Source: Rhipicephalus microplus (lineage: Eukaryota; Arthropoda; Arachnida; Ixodida; Ixodidae). Taken from it: DNA of 64,000 nucleotides. Below, piece by piece: positions 12,834 to 27,217 of this stretch; within the stretch, counting starts at the first letter, position 1, and every line of letters begins with the position of its first letter. The stretch spans positions 620,001-684,000 of the forward strand of contig NW_027464603.1 of NCBI RefSeq assembly GCF_043290135.1. Direction: 5' to 3'. Under the pieces are notes generated by a model that was not told the origin of the DNA, did no database searches, and worked only from the letters and a program-made list of their open reading frames with translations. The translations under genes were made by a program, and so were the position numbers.

Positions 12834-15800
12834 ACGAACCCCACAAATACGAACCCCGCAACTAGAAGCTCCATAACTAGAAACTCCGCAACTAGAAACT
12901 CCACAACTTGAGACTTCGCAACTAGAAACTCCACAACTAGAAACACCACAACTAGAGACTCCAGAACTACAAACTCCACAACTAGAAACTGCACAACTAC
13001 GAACCTCACAACTAGAAACTCCAACACTAGAAACCCCACAACTTGGGACTTCGCAACTAGAAACTCCATAACTTGAGACTTCGCAACTAGAAACTCGGCA
13101 ACTAGAAACTCCCCAACTAGAAACTCCACAACTAGAAACTCCACAACTACAGACTCCACAACTACAAACTCCACAACTAGAAACTCCACAACCGGAAACT
13201 CCGCAACTAGAAACTCCGCAACTAGAAACTCCACAACTAGAAATTCCACAACCAGAGACTCGACAACTTGAGACTCCACAACTAAAAACTCCACAGCTAG
13301 AAACTCCACAACTAGAAACTCCGCAACTAGAAACGCAGCAACTAGAAACTCCACAACAAGAAACTCCACAACTAGAAACTCCACAACTTGAAACATAACA
13401 ACTAGATACTCCACAACTACAAATTCCACAACTAGACATTCCAAATTTAGAAACTCCGCAACTAGAAACTCCGCAACTTGAAACTATGCAACTAGAAACT
13501 CCACAGCTAGAGACTCAATAACTAGGAACTCCACAACTAGAAACTCCAAAACTACAAACTCCACAACTACAAACTCCAAATTTAGAAACTCCACAACTAG
13601 AAACTCCGCAACTTGAAACTCCACAACTAGAGACTCCATAACTAGGAACTCCACAACTAAAAACTCCCCAACTACAAACTCCACAACTAGAAACTCCGCA
13701 AATAGAAACTCCACAACTAGAAACTCCACAACTAGACACTTCGCAACTAGAAACTCCACAAATAGAGACTCCACTAGAAAACTCCGCAACTAGAAACTCC
13801 ACAACTACGAACCTCACAACTTCCACAACTAGAAACTCCGCAACTACAAACTCCACAGCTAGAAACTCCACAACTTGAGACTTCGCAACTAGAAACTCGG
13901 CAACTAGAAACTCAACAACTAGAAACTCCACAACTAAAAACCCCACAACTAGAAACACCACAACTAGATACTCCACAACTACAAATTCCACAACTAGAAA
14001 CTCCAAAATTAGGAACTCTGCAACTAGAAACTCCGCAAATTGAAACTCTACTACTAGAGACTCCATAACTAGGAACTCCACAACTAGAAACTCCACAACC
14101 AGAAACTCCGCAACTAGAAACTCCACAACTAGAAATTCCACAACCAGTGACTCAACAACTAGAGACTCCCCAACAAAAAACTCCACAACTAGAAACTCCA
14201 CAACTAGTAACTCCACAACTAGAAACTCCGCAACTAGAAACCAAGCAACTAGAAACTCTACAACTAGGAACTACACACCTATAAATTCCACAACTTGAAA
14301 CTCCACAACTAGAAACTCAACAACTAGAGACTCCACACCTAGAAACTCTGCAACTAGAAACTCCACAACTAGAAACTTAATAACTAGAAACTATGCAACT
14401 AGAAACTCTGCAACTAGAAACTCCACAGCTAGAACGTCCGCAACTAGAAACTCTGCAACTAGAAACTCCGCAACTAGAATCTCCACAGCTAGAAACTCCG
14501 CAACTAGAAACTCCACAACTAGAAACTCCACAACTAGAGACTCCACAACTAGAGGCTCCGCAACTAGAAACTTCACAGCTAGAAACTCTGCAACTAGAAA
14601 CTCCGCAACTAGAGACTCCGCAACTAGAAACTCCACAACTAGAAACTCCACAACTAGAAGCTCCGCAACTAGAAACTCCACAGCTAGAACGTCCGCAACT
14701 AGAAACTCTGCAACTAGAAACTCCACGACTAGAAACTCCACAACTAGAAACTCCACAACTTGAAACACCACAACTAGATACTCCACAACTACAAATTCCA
14801 CAACTAGACACTCCAAATTTAGAAACTCCGCAACTAGAAACTCCGCAACTTGAAACTCCACAACTACAGTCTCCATAACTAGGAACTCCACAACTAGAAA
14901 CTCCACAACTACAGACTCCACAACTACAAACTTCACAACTAGAAACTACACAACCAGAAACTCCGCAACTAGAAACTCCACAACTAGAAATTCCACAACC
15001 AGAGACACAACAACTAGAAACTCCGCAACTAGAAACTCCACAGCTAGAAACACCACAACTTGAGACTTTGCAACTTGAAACTCGGCAACTAAAAACTCAA
15101 CAACTAGAAACTCCACAACTAGAAACTCCACAACTTGAAACACCACAACTAGATACTCCACAACTACAAATTCCACAAATAGAAACTCCAAATTTAGAAA
15201 CTCCGCAACTAGAAACTCCGCAACTTGAAACTCCACAACTAGAGAATCCATAACTAGGAACTCCACAACTAGAAACTCCACAACTACAGACTCCACAACT
15301 ACAAACTTCACAACTACAAACTCCACAACCAGAAACTCCGCAACTAGAAACTCCACAACTAGAAATACCACAACCACAGACTCAACAACTAGAGACTCCA
15401 CAACCAAAAACTCCACAACTAGAAACTCCGTAACTAGAAACCCAGCAACTAGAAACTCCACAACTAGGAACTCCACACCTATAAATTCCACAACTTGAAA
15501 CTCCACAACTAGAAACTCAACAACTAGAAACTCCACACCTAGAAACTCCACAACTAGAAACTCCACAACTAGAAACTTCACAACTAGAAACTATGCAAGT
15601 AGAAACTCCGCAACTAGAAACTCCACAACTAGAAACTCTGCAACTAGAAACTCCGCAACTAGAAACTCAAAAGCTAGAAAATCCACAACTAGAAATTCCA
15701 CAACTAGAAACTCCACGACTAGAGACTCCACACCTAGAGACTCCGCAACTTGAAACTCCACAACTAGAGACTCCATAACTAGGAACTCCACAACTAGAAA

Positions 15801-16670
15801 CTCCACAACCGGAAACTCCGCAACTAGAAACTCCGCAACTAGAAACTCCTCAACTAGAAATTCCACAACCAGAGACTCCATATCTAGGAACTCCACAACT
15901 AGAAACTCCACAACCAGAAACTCCGCAACTAGAAACTCCACAACTAGAAATTCCACAACCACAGACTCAACAACTAGAGACTCCCCAACTAAAAACTCCA
16001 CAACTAGAAACTCCACAACTAGAAACTTCACAACTAGAAACTCCGCAACAAGAAACCAAGCAACTAGAAACTCCACAACTAGGGACTACACACCTATAAA
16101 TTCCACAACTTGAAACTCCACAACTAGAAACTCAACAACTAGAGACTCCACACCTAGAAACTCCGCAACTAGAAACTCCACAGCTAGAAACTCCACAACT
16201 AGAAACTCCACAACTAGAAACTCCACAACTAGAGACTCCACAACTAGAGGCTCTGCAACTAGAAACTTCACAGCTAGAAACTCTGCAACTAGAAACTCCG
16301 CAACTAGAGACTCCGCAACTAGAAACTCCACAACTAGAAACTCCGCAACTAGAAGCTCCGCAACTAGAAACTCCACAACTAGAGACTCCACAACTAGAGA
16401 CTCCGCAACTAAAAACTCCACAGCTAGAAACTCCGCAACTAGAAACTCCGCAACTAGAATCTCCACAACTAGAGAGTCCACAGCTATAAACTCCACAACT
16501 TGAAACTCTGCAACTCGAAACTCTGCAACTAGAAAATCCCCAACTAGAAACTACACAACTAGAATTTCCGCAACTCAAAACTCCGCAACTACAAAATCCA
16601 CAACTAGGAACTTGACAATTGGGAACTCCGCAACTAGAAAATCTACAACTAGAAACTCGAAAACTAAAAA
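12715..16670. repeat. Long block, copy 1 of a pair about 7.5 kb apart
   Basis: The same variant order appears at 20.12-24.34 kb. The offset is 7406 at 12715, 7538 between about 13141 and 13484, 7598 by 13789 (the distal copy has four extra units), 7553 at 15593 and 7673 at 16496-16611. The 7538-bp offset equals 504 units after correction for the ten length-changed units lying between 13444 and 20982 (net -22). The pair includes the six-base-short unit ACAACTTCCACAAC near 13821, one of only five in the window. Confidence 0.82.
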
Positions 16671-18090
16671 CTCCAACTTGAAACTCCACAACTAGAAACT
16701 CCACAACTAGAGAGTCCATAACTAGGAAGTCCACAACTAGAAACTCCACAGCTACAGACTCCACAACTACAGACTCCAAAACTAGAAACTCCACAGCTAG
16801 AGACTCCACAACTAGAAACTCCACAAATACGAACCCCACAAATACGAACCCCGCCACTAGAAGCTCCATAACTAGAAACTCCGCAACTAGAAACTCCACA
16901 ACTTGAGACTTCGCAACTAGAAACTCCACAACTAGAAACACCACAACTAGAGACTCCACAACTACAAACTCCACAACTAGAAACTCCACAACTACGAACC
17001 TCACAACTAGAAACTCCAACACTAGAAACCCCACAACTTGGGACTTCGCAACTAGAAACTCCATAACTTGAGACTTCGCAACTAGAAACTCGGCAACTAG
17101 AAACTCCCCAACTAGAAACTCCACAACTAGAAACTCCACAAATTGAAACACCACAACTAGATACTCCACAACTACAAATTCCACAACTAGATCCGCAACT
17201 AGAAACTCCGCAACTAGAAACTCCACAACTAGAGACTCCATAACTTGAAACACCACAACTAGATACTCCACAACTACAAATTCCACATCTAGAAACTCCA
17301 AATTTAGAAACTCCGCAACTAGAAACTCCGCAACTTGAAACTCCACAACTAGAGACTCCATAACTAGGAATTCCACAACTAGAAACTCCACAACTACAGA
17401 CTCCACAACTACAAACTCCACAACTAGAAACTCCACAGCTAGAAACTCCACAACTAGAAACTCCGCAACTAGAAACCCAGCAACTAGAAACTCCACAACA
17501 AGAAACTCCACAACTAGAAACTCCACAAATAAAAACTCCACAACTAGAAACTCCACAACTAGACACTTCGCAACTAGAAACTCCACAAATAGAGACTCCA
17601 CTAGAAAACTCCGCAACTAGAAACTCCACAACTACGAACCTCACAACTTAAAACTCCACAACTAGAAACTCCACAACTACAAATTCCACAACTAGAAACT
17701 CCAAATTTAGAAACTCCGCAACTAGAAACTCCGCAAATTGAAACTCTACTACTAGAGACTCCATAACTAGGAACTCCACAACTAGAAACTCCACAACCAG
17801 AAACTCCGCAACTAGAAACTCCACAACTAGAAATTCCACAACCAGTGACTCAACAACTAGAGACTCCCCAACTAAAAACTCCACAACTAGAAACTCCACA
17901 ACTAGTAACTCCACAACTAGAAACTCCGCAACTAGAAACCAAGCAACTAGAAACTCCACAACTAGGAACTACACACCTATAAATTCCACAACTTGAAACT
18001 CCACAACTAGAAACTCAACAACTAGAGACTCCACACCTAGAAACTCTGCAACTAGAAACTCCACAACTAGAAACTTCATAACTAGAAACT
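16671..18090. repeat. Mosaic satellite segment
   Basis: The left part, about 16.70-17.64 kb, resembles 10.37-11.18 kb and 8.16-9.17 kb. The right part from 17.65 kb resembles the approach to the ATG-bearing landmark at 28.55-28.95 kb. The TCCAACTTG short unit near 16673 marks the seam with the preceding block. GATCCGC near 17190 and CCACTAGAAAAC near 17601 are also present. Confidence 0.75.
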
Positions 18091-20120
18091 ATGCAACTAG
18101 AAACTCTGCAACTAGAAACTCCACAGCTAGAACGTCCGCAACTAGAAACTCTGCAACTAGAAACTCCACAACTAGAGACTCCACAACTAGAGGCTCCGCA
18201 ACTAGAAACTTCACAGCTGGAAACTCTGCAACTAGAAACTCCGCAACTAGAGACTCCGCAACTAGAAACCCCACAACTAGAAACTCCACAACTAGAAGCT
18301 CCGCAACTAGAAACTCCACAGCTAGAACGTCCGCAACTAGAAACTCTGCAACTAGAAACTCCACGACTAGAAACTCCAGAACTAGAAACTCCACAACTTG
18401 AAATACCACAACTAGATACTCCGCAACTACAAATTCCACAACTAGAAACTCCCCAACTAGAAACTCCATAACTAGGAACTCCACAACAAGAAACTCCACA
18501 GCTAGAGACTCCACAACTAGAAACTCCACAAATACGAACCCCACAAATACGAACCCCGCAACTAGAAACTCCACAACTTGAGACTTCGCAACTAGAAACT
18601 CCACAACTTGAAACACCACAACTAGAGACTCCACAACTACAAACTCCACAACCAGAAACTCCGCAACTAGAAACTCCACAACTAGAAATACCACAACCAC
18701 AGACTCAACAACTAGAGACTCCACAACCAAAAACTTCACAACTAGAAACTCCACAACTAGAAACTCTGTAACTAGAAACCCAGCAACTAGAAACTCCACA
18801 ACTAGGAACTCCACACCAAGAAACTCCGCAACTAGAAACTCCACAACTAGAAAATCACAACTAGAAACTATGCAAGTAGAAACTCCGCAACTAGAAACTC
18901 CACAACTAGAAACTCTGCAACTAGAAACTCCGCAACTAGAAACTCCACAGCTAGAAACTCCACAACTAGAAACTCCACAACTAGAAACTCCACGAGTAGA
19001 GACTCCACACCTAGAGACTCCGTAACTTGAAACTCCACAACTAGAAACTCCGCAACTAGAAACCAAGCAACTAGAAACTCCACAACTAGGGACTACACAC
19101 CTATAAATTCCACAACTTGAAACTCCACAACTAGAAACTCAACAACTAGAGACTCCACACCTAGAAACTCCGCAACTAGCAACTCCACAGCTAGAAACTC
19201 CACAACTAGAAACTCCAAACCTAGAAACTCCACAACTAGAGACTCCACAACTAGAGGCTCCGCAACTAGAAACTTCACAGCTAGAAACTCTGCAACTAGA
19301 AACTCCGCAACTAGAGACTCCGCAACTAGAAGCTCCACAACTAGAAACTCCGCAACTAGAAGCTCCGCAACTAGAAACTCCACAGCTAGAACGTCCGCAA
19401 CTAGAAACTCCACAGCTAGAACGTCCGCAACTAGAAACTCCACGACTAGAAACTCCACGACTAGAAACTCCACAACTAGAAACTCCACAACTAGAAACTC
19501 CACAACTAGAGACTCCACAACTAGAGACTCCGCAACTAAAAACTCCACAGCTAGAAACTCCGCAACTAGAAACTCCGCAACTAGAATCTCCACAACTAGA
19601 GAGTCCAAAGCTATAAACTCAACAACTTGAAAGTGCAACTCGAAACTCTGCAACTAGAAAATCCCCAACTAGAAACTACACAACTAGAATCTCCACAACT
19701 CAAAACTCCGCAACTACAAAATCCACAACTAGGAACTTGACAATTGGGAACTCCGCAACTAGAAAATCTACAACTAGAAACTCGAAAACTAAAAACTCCA
19801 ACTAGAAACTCCACAACTAGAAACTCCACAACTAGACACTTTGCAACTAGAAACTCCACAACTAGACATTCCACAACTAGAAAACTCCGCAACTAGAAAC
19901 TCCACGGCTAGACACTCCACAACTTGAGACTCTGCAATGACAGACTCTGCAACGAGAAACTCTGCAACTAGAAACTTCACAACTAGAAACTCCACAACTT
20001 GAAACACCACAACTAGATACCCCGCAACTACAAATTCCACAACTAGAAACTCCAAAACTAGAAACTCCACAACTACAAACTCCATAACTAGAATCTCCGC
20101 AACTAGAAACTCTACAACTA
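18091..20120. repeat. Mosaic satellite segment with a private short unit
   Basis: The first 400 bp match 28,951-29,330 and 59,046-59,425 closely. At 18.84-19.03 kb the sequence takes up the ATGCAAGTAG module that also begins near 29.86 kb, and from about 19.09 kb it follows the module seen at 16.09 kb. The unit at 19621-19640 reads AACTTGAAAGTGCAACTCG, two bases short, and is found nowhere else here. Its equivalent at 24.17 kb reads AACTTGAAACTCTGCAACTCG. Confidence 0.75.
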
Positions 20121-23100
20121 GAGAGTCCATAACTAGGAACTCCACAACTAGAAACTCCACAGCTACAGACTCCACAACTACAGACTCCAAAACTAGAAAC
20201 TCCACAGCTAGAGACTCCACAACTAGAAACTCCACAAATACGAACCCCACAAATACGAACCCCGCAACTAGAAGCTCCATAACTAGAAACTCCGCAACTA
20301 GAAACTCCACAACTTGAGACTTCGCAACTAGAAACTCCACAACTAGAAACACCACAACTAGAGACTCCAGAACTACAAACTCCACAACTAGAAACTCCAC
20401 AACTACGAACCTCACAACTAGAAACTCCAACACTAGAAACCCCACAACTTGGGACTTCGCAACTAGAAACTCCATAACTTGAGACTTCGCAACTAGAAAC
20501 TCGGCAACTAGAAACTCCCCAACTAGAAACTCCACAACTAGAAACTCCACAAATTGAAACACCACAACTAGATACTCCACAACTACAAATTCCACAACTA
20601 GATCCGCAACTAGAAACTCCGCAACTAGAAACTCCACAACTAGAGACTCCATAACTTGAAACACCACAACTAGAAACTCCACAACTACAGACTCCACAAC
20701 TACAAACTCCACAACTAGAAACTCCACAACCGGAAACTCCGCAACTAGGAACTCCACAACTAGAAACTCCACAACTAGAAATTCCACAACCAGAGACTCG
20801 ACAACTTGAGACTCCACAACTAAAAACTCCACAGCTAAAAACTCCACAACTAGAAACTCCGCAACTAGAAACGCAGCAACTAGAAACTCCACAACAAGAA
20901 ACTCCACAACTAGAAACTCCACAACTTGAAACACCACAACTAGATACTCCACAACTACAAATTCCACAACTAGACATTCCAAATTTAGAAACTCCGCAAC
21001 TAGAAACTCCGCAACTTGAAACTATGCAACTAGAAACTCCACAGCTAGAGACTCAATAACTAGGAACTCCACAACTAGAAACTCCAAAACTACAAACTCC
21101 ACAACTACAAACTCCAAATTTAGAAACTCCACAACTAGAAACTCCGCAACTTGAAACTCCACAACTAGAGACTCCATAACTAGGAACTCCACAACTAAAA
21201 ACTCCCCAACTACAAACTCCACAACTAGAAACTCCGCAAATAGAAACTCCACAACTAGAAATTCCACAACCAGAGACTCAACAACTTGAGACTCCACAAA
21301 TAAAAACTCCACAACTAGAAACTCCACAACTAGACACTTCGCAACTAGAAACTCCACAAATAGAGACTCCACTAGAAAACTCCGCAACTAGAAACTCCAC
21401 AACTACGAACCTCACAACTTCCACAACTAGAAACTCCGCAACTAGAAACTCCACAGCTAGAAACTCCACAACTTGAGACTTCGCAACTAGAAACACGGCA
21501 ACTAGAAACTCAACAACTAGAAACTCCTCAACTAAAAAGTCCACAACTAGAAACACCACAACTAGATACTCCACAACTACAAATTCCACAACTAGAAACT
21601 CCAAATTTAGAAACTCCGCAACTAGAAACTCCGCAAATTGAAACTCTACTACTAGAGACTCCATAACTAGGAACTCCACAACTAGAAACTCCACAACCAG
21701 AAACTCCGCAACTAGAAACTCCACAACTAGAAATTCCACAACCAGTGACTCAACAACTAGAGACTCCCCAACTAAAAACTCCACAACTAGAAACTCCACA
21801 ACTAGTAACTCCACAACTAGAAACTCCGCAACTAGAAACCAAGCAACTAGAAACTCCACAACTAGGAACTACACACCTATAAATTCCACAACTTGAAACT
21901 CCACAACTTGAAACTCAACAACTAGAGACTCCACACCTAGAAACTCTGCAACTAGAAACTCCACAACTAGAAACTTCATAACTAGAAACTATGCAACTAG
22001 AAACTCTGCAACTAGAAACTCCACAGCTAGAACGTCCGCAACTAGAAACTCTACAACTAGAAACTCCGCAACTAGAATCTCCACAGCTAGAAACTCCGCA
22101 ACTACAAATTCCACAACTAGAAACTCCAAATTTAGAAACTCCGCAACTTGAAACTCCCCAACTAGAGACTCCATAACTGGGAACTCCACAACTAGAAACT
22201 CCAAAACTACAGACTCCACAACTACAAACTTCACAACTACAAACTCCACAACAAGAAACTCTGCAACTAAAAACTCCACAACTAGAAATTCCACAACCAG
22301 AGACTCAACAACTAGAGACTCCACAACCAAAAACTCCACAACTAGAAACTCCACAACTAGAAACTCCGCAACTAGAAACTCCGCAACTTGAAACTCCACA
22401 ACTACAGTCTCCATAACTAGGAACTCCACAACTAGAAACTCCACAACTACAGACTCCACAACTACAAACTTCACAACTAGAAACTACACAACCAGAAACT
22501 CCGCAACTAGAAACTCCACAACTAGAAATTCCACAACCAGAGACTCAACAACTAGAAACTCCGCAACTAGAAACTCCACAGCTAGAAACACCACAACTTG
22601 AGACTTCGCAACTTGAAACTCGGCAACTAAAATCTCAACAACTAGAAACTCCACAACTAGAAACTCCACAACTAGAAACTCCACAACTTTAAACACCACA
22701 ACTAGATACTCCACAACTACAAATTCCACAACTAGAAACTCCAAATTTAGAAACTCCGCAACTAGAAACTCCGCAACTTGAAACTCCACAACTAGAGAAT
22801 CCATAACTAGGAACTCCACAACTAGAAACTCCACAACTACAGACTCCACAACTACAAACTTCACAACTACAAACTCCACAACCAGAAACTCCGCAACTAG
22901 AAACTCCACAACTAGAAATACCACAACCACAGACTCAACAACTAGAGACTCCACAACCAAAAACTCCACAACTAGAAACTCCGTAACTAGAAACCCAGCA
23001 ACTAGAAACTCCACAACTAGGAACTCCACACCTATAAATTCCACAACTTGAAACTCCACAACTAGAAACTCAACAACTAGAAACTCCACACCTAGAAACT

Positions 23101-24343
23101 CCACAACTAGAAACTCCACAACTAGAAACTTCACAACTAGAAACTATGCAAGTAGAAACTCCGCAACTAGAAACTCCACAACTAGAAACTCTGCAACTAG
23201 AAACTCCGCAACTAGAAACTCCAAAGCTAGAAAATCCACAACTAGAAACTCCACAACTAGAAACTCCACGACTAGAGACTCCACACCTAGAGACTCCGCA
23301 ACTTGAAACTCCACAACTAGAGACTCCATAACTAGGAACTCCACAACTATAAACTCCACAACTACAGACTCCCCAACTACAAACTCCACAACTAGAAACT
23401 CCACAACCGGAAACTCCGCAACTAGAAACTCCGCAACTAGAAACTCCTCAACTAGAAATTCCACAACCAGAGACTCCATAACTAGGAACTCCACAACTAG
23501 AAACTCCACAACCAGAAACTCCGCAACTAGAAACTCCACAACTAGAAATTCCACAACCAGAGACTCAACAACTAGAGACTCCCCAACTAAAAACTCCACA
23601 ACTAGAAACTCCACAACTAGAAACTTCACAACTAGAAACTCCGCAACAAGAAACCAAGCAACTAGAAACTCCACAACTTGAAACTCCACAACTAGAAACT
23701 CAACAACTAGAGACTCCACACCTAGAAACTCCGCAACTAGAAACTCCACAGCTAGAAACTCCACAACTAGAAACTCCACAACTAGAAACTCCACAACTAG
23801 AGACTCCACAACTAGAGGCTCCGCAACTAGAAACTTCACAGCTAGAAACTCTGCAACTAGAAACTCCGCAACTAGAGACTCCGCAACTAGAAACTCCACA
23901 ACTAGAAACTCCGCAACTAGAAGCTCCGCAACTAGAAACTCCACAGCTAGAACGTCCGCAACTAGAAACTCTGCAACTAGAAACTCCACGACTAGAAACT
24001 CCACGACTAGAAACTCCACAACTAGAAACTCCACAACTAGAAACTCCACAACTAGAGACTCCACAACTAGAGACTCCGCAACTAAAAACTCCACAGCTAG
24101 AAACTCCGCAACTAGAAACTCCGCAACTAGAATCTCCACAACTAGAGAGTCCACAGCTATAAACTCCACAACTTGAAACTCTGCAACTCGAAACTCTGCA
24201 ACTAGAAAATCCCCAACTAGAAACTACACAACTAGAATCTCCGCAACTCAAAACTCCGCAACTACAAAATCCACAACTAGGAACTTGACAATTGGGAACT
24301 CCGCAACTAGAAAATCTACAACTAGAAACTCGAAAACTAAAAA
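20121..24343. repeat. Long block, copy 2 of the 7.5-kb-spaced pair
   Basis: This is the second copy of 12.7-16.67 kb. Around 21.24-21.31 kb it has 60 bp (four units) absent from copy 1. At about 23,670 it lacks the AGGGACTACACACC unit and its neighbour that copy 1 has near 16,081. The middle, 20.7-21.99 kb, is shared at offset 11326 with 32.0-33.3 kb and further on with 36.7-38.0 and 46.0-47.3 kb, so this module has at least five relatives in the window. Confidence 0.82.
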
Positions 24344-25483
24344 CTCCAACTAGAAACACCACAACTAGAAACTCCACAACTAGAAACACCACAACTAGAC
24401 ACTTTGCAACTAGAAACTCCACAACTAGACACTCCACAACTAGAAAACTCCGCAACTAGAAACTCCACGGCTAGACACTCCACAACTTGAGACTCCGCAA
24501 TGACAGACTCTGCAACGAGAAACTCTGCAACTAGAAACTGCACAGCTAGAAACTTGCAACTCGAAACTCTGCTACTAGAAACTCCGCAACTAGAAACTCC
24601 ACAGCTACAAACTCCACAATTAGGAACTCCACAACTAGAGACTCCACAACTGAAAACTCCATGACTAGAAACTCCAGAATTAGAAACTCCACAGCTAAAA
24701 ACTCCACAACTTGAGACTTTGCAACTAGAAACTCGGCAACTAGAAACTTAACAAATAGAAACTCCACAACTAGAAACTCCACAACTAGAAACTCCATAAC
24801 TAGAATCTCCGCAACTAGAAACTCCACAACTAGAGAGTCCATAACTAGGAACTCCACAACTAGAAACTCCACAGCTACAGACTCCACAACTACAGACTCC
24901 AAAACTAGAAACTCCACAGCTAGAGACTCCACAACTAGAAACTCCACAAATACGAACCCCACAAATACGAACCCCGCAACTAGAAACTCCACAACTAGAA
25001 ACACCACAACTAGAGACTCCACAACTACAAACTCCACAACTAGAAACTCCACAACTACGAACCTCACAACTAGAAACTCCAACACTAGAAACCCCACAAC
25101 TTGGGACTTCGCAACTAGAAACTCCATAACTTGAGACTTCGCAACTAGAAACTCGGCAACTAGAAACTCCACAACTAGAAACTCCACAAATTAAAACACC
25201 ACAACTAGATACTCCACAACTACAAATTCCACAACTAGATCCGCAACTAGAAACTCCGCAACTAGAAACTCCACAACTAGAGACTCCATAACTTGAAACA
25301 CCACAACTAGATACTCCACAACTACAAATTCCACATCTAGAAACTCCCAATTTAGAAACTCCGCAACTGGAAACTCCGCAACTTGAAACTCCACAACTAG
25401 AGACTCCATAACTAGGAATTCCACAACTAGAAACTCCACAACTACAGACTCCACAACTACAAACTTCACAACTAGAAACTCCA
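22484..25483. repeat. Early, rearranged copy of the 2.7-kb module
   Basis: From 22,484 the variant order equals that from 38,536 (offset 16052, becoming 16067 by 24,284). It carries the full marker set of the module: TCCAACTAG near 24347, CTAGAAAACTCCG near 24441, AACTTGCAACTCG near 24553 and GATCCGC near 25238. Compared with the copies at 39-56 kb it lacks several units just after 24,770, where those copies run through CTAGATATCCCGC. Confidence 0.82.
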
Positions 25484-26230
25484 CAACCGGAAACTCCGCA
25501 ACTAGAAACTCCGCAACTAGAAACTCCACAACTAGAAATTCCACAACCAGAGACTCGACAACTTGAGACTCCACAACTAAAAACTCCACAGCTAGAAACT
25601 CCACAACTAGAAACTCCGCAACTAGAAACCCAGCAACTAGAAACTCCACAACAAGGAACTCCACAACTAGAAACTCCACAAATGAAAACTCCACAACTAG
25701 AAACTCCACAACTAGACAATTCGCAACTAGAAACTCCACAAATAGAGACTCCACTAGAAAACTCCGCAACTAGAAACTCCACAACTACGAACCTCACAAC
25801 TTGAAACTCCACAACTAGAAACTCCGCAACTAGAAACTCCACAGCTAGATACTCCACAACTTGAGACTTCGCAACTAGAAACTCGGCAACTAGAAACTCA
25901 ACAACTAGAAACTCCACAACTAAAAACTCCACAACTAGAAACACCACAACTAGATACTCCACAACTACAACTTCCACAACTAGAAACTCCAAATTTAGAA
26001 ACTCCGCAACTAGAAACTCCGCAAATTGAAACTCTACTACTAGAGACTCCATAACTAGGAACTCCACAACTAGAAACTCCACAACCAGAAACTCCGCAAC
26101 TAGAAACTCCACAACTAGAAATTTCACAACCAGTGACTCAACAACTAGAGACTCCCCAACTAAAAACTCCACAACTAGAAACTCCACAACTAGTAACTCC
26201 ACAACTAGAAACTCCGCAACTAGAAACCAA

Positions 26231-27217
26231 GCAACTAGAAACTCCACAACTAGGAACTACACACCTATAAATTCCACAACTTGAAACTCCACAACTAGAA
26301 ACTCAACAACTAGAGACTCCACACCTAGAAACTCTGCAACTAGAAACTCCACAACTAGAAACTTCATGACTAGAAACTATGCAACTAGAAACTCTGCAAC
26401 TAGAAACTCCACAGCTAGAACGTCCGCAACTAGAAACTCTGCAACTAGAAACTCCACAACTAGAGACTCCACAACTAGAGGCTCCGCAACTAGAAACTCC
26501 ACAGCTACAGACTCCACAACAACAGACTCCAAAACTAGAAACTCCACAGCTAGAGACTCCACAACTAGAAACTCCACAAATACGAACCCCACAAATACGA
26601 ACCCCGCAACTATAAACTCCACAACTAGAAACTCCACAACTACGAACCTCACAACTAGAAACTCCAACACTAGAAACCCCACAACTTGGGACTTCGCAAC
26701 TAGAAACTCCATAACTTGAGACTTCGCAACTAGAAACTCGGCAACTAGAAACTCCACAATTAGAAACTCCACAAATTGAAACACCACAACTAGATACTCC
26801 ACAACTACAAATTCCACAACTAGATCCGCAACTAGAAACTCCGCAACTAGAAACTCCACAACTAGAGACTCCATAACTTGAAACACCACAACTAGATACT
26901 CCACAACTACAAATTCCACATCTAGAAACTCCAAATTTAGAAACTCCGCAACTGGAAACTCCGCAACTTGAAACTCCACAACTAGAGACTCCATAACTAG
27001 GAATTCCACAACTAGAAACTCCACAACTACAGACTCCACAACTACAAACTCCACAACTAGAAACTCCACAACCGGAAACTCCGCAACTAGAAACTCCGCA
27101 ACTAGAAACTCCACAACTAGAAATTCCACAACCAGAGACTCGACAACTTGAGACTCCACAACTAAAAACTCCACAGCTAGAAACTCCACAACTAGAAACT
27201 CCGCAACTAGAAACCCA
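26231..27217. repeat. 987-bp tandem duplication, copy 1
   Basis: The copy is 66 base units minus 3 bp from the GATCCGC unit near 26823. It begins in GCAACTAGAAACTCC at 26231 just after AACCAA and contains the GAACTACACACC landmark at 26254. No difference from copy 2 showed up in the stretches I compared, including translations in two frames over most of its length, so the duplication looks very recent. Confidence 0.92.

Noticed and set aside
14393..14878. 161-codon plus-strand QLETP-repeat open frame beginning with ATG
   Set aside because: The ATG is one variant unit amplified with its block. The frame ends at the common CCATAAC variant, and it is the same artefact of a 15-bp period.
26366..26719. 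Plus-strand TRNST-repeat open frame, identical at 27353-27706
   Set aside because: The identity reflects the recent 987-bp duplication, not protein conservation.
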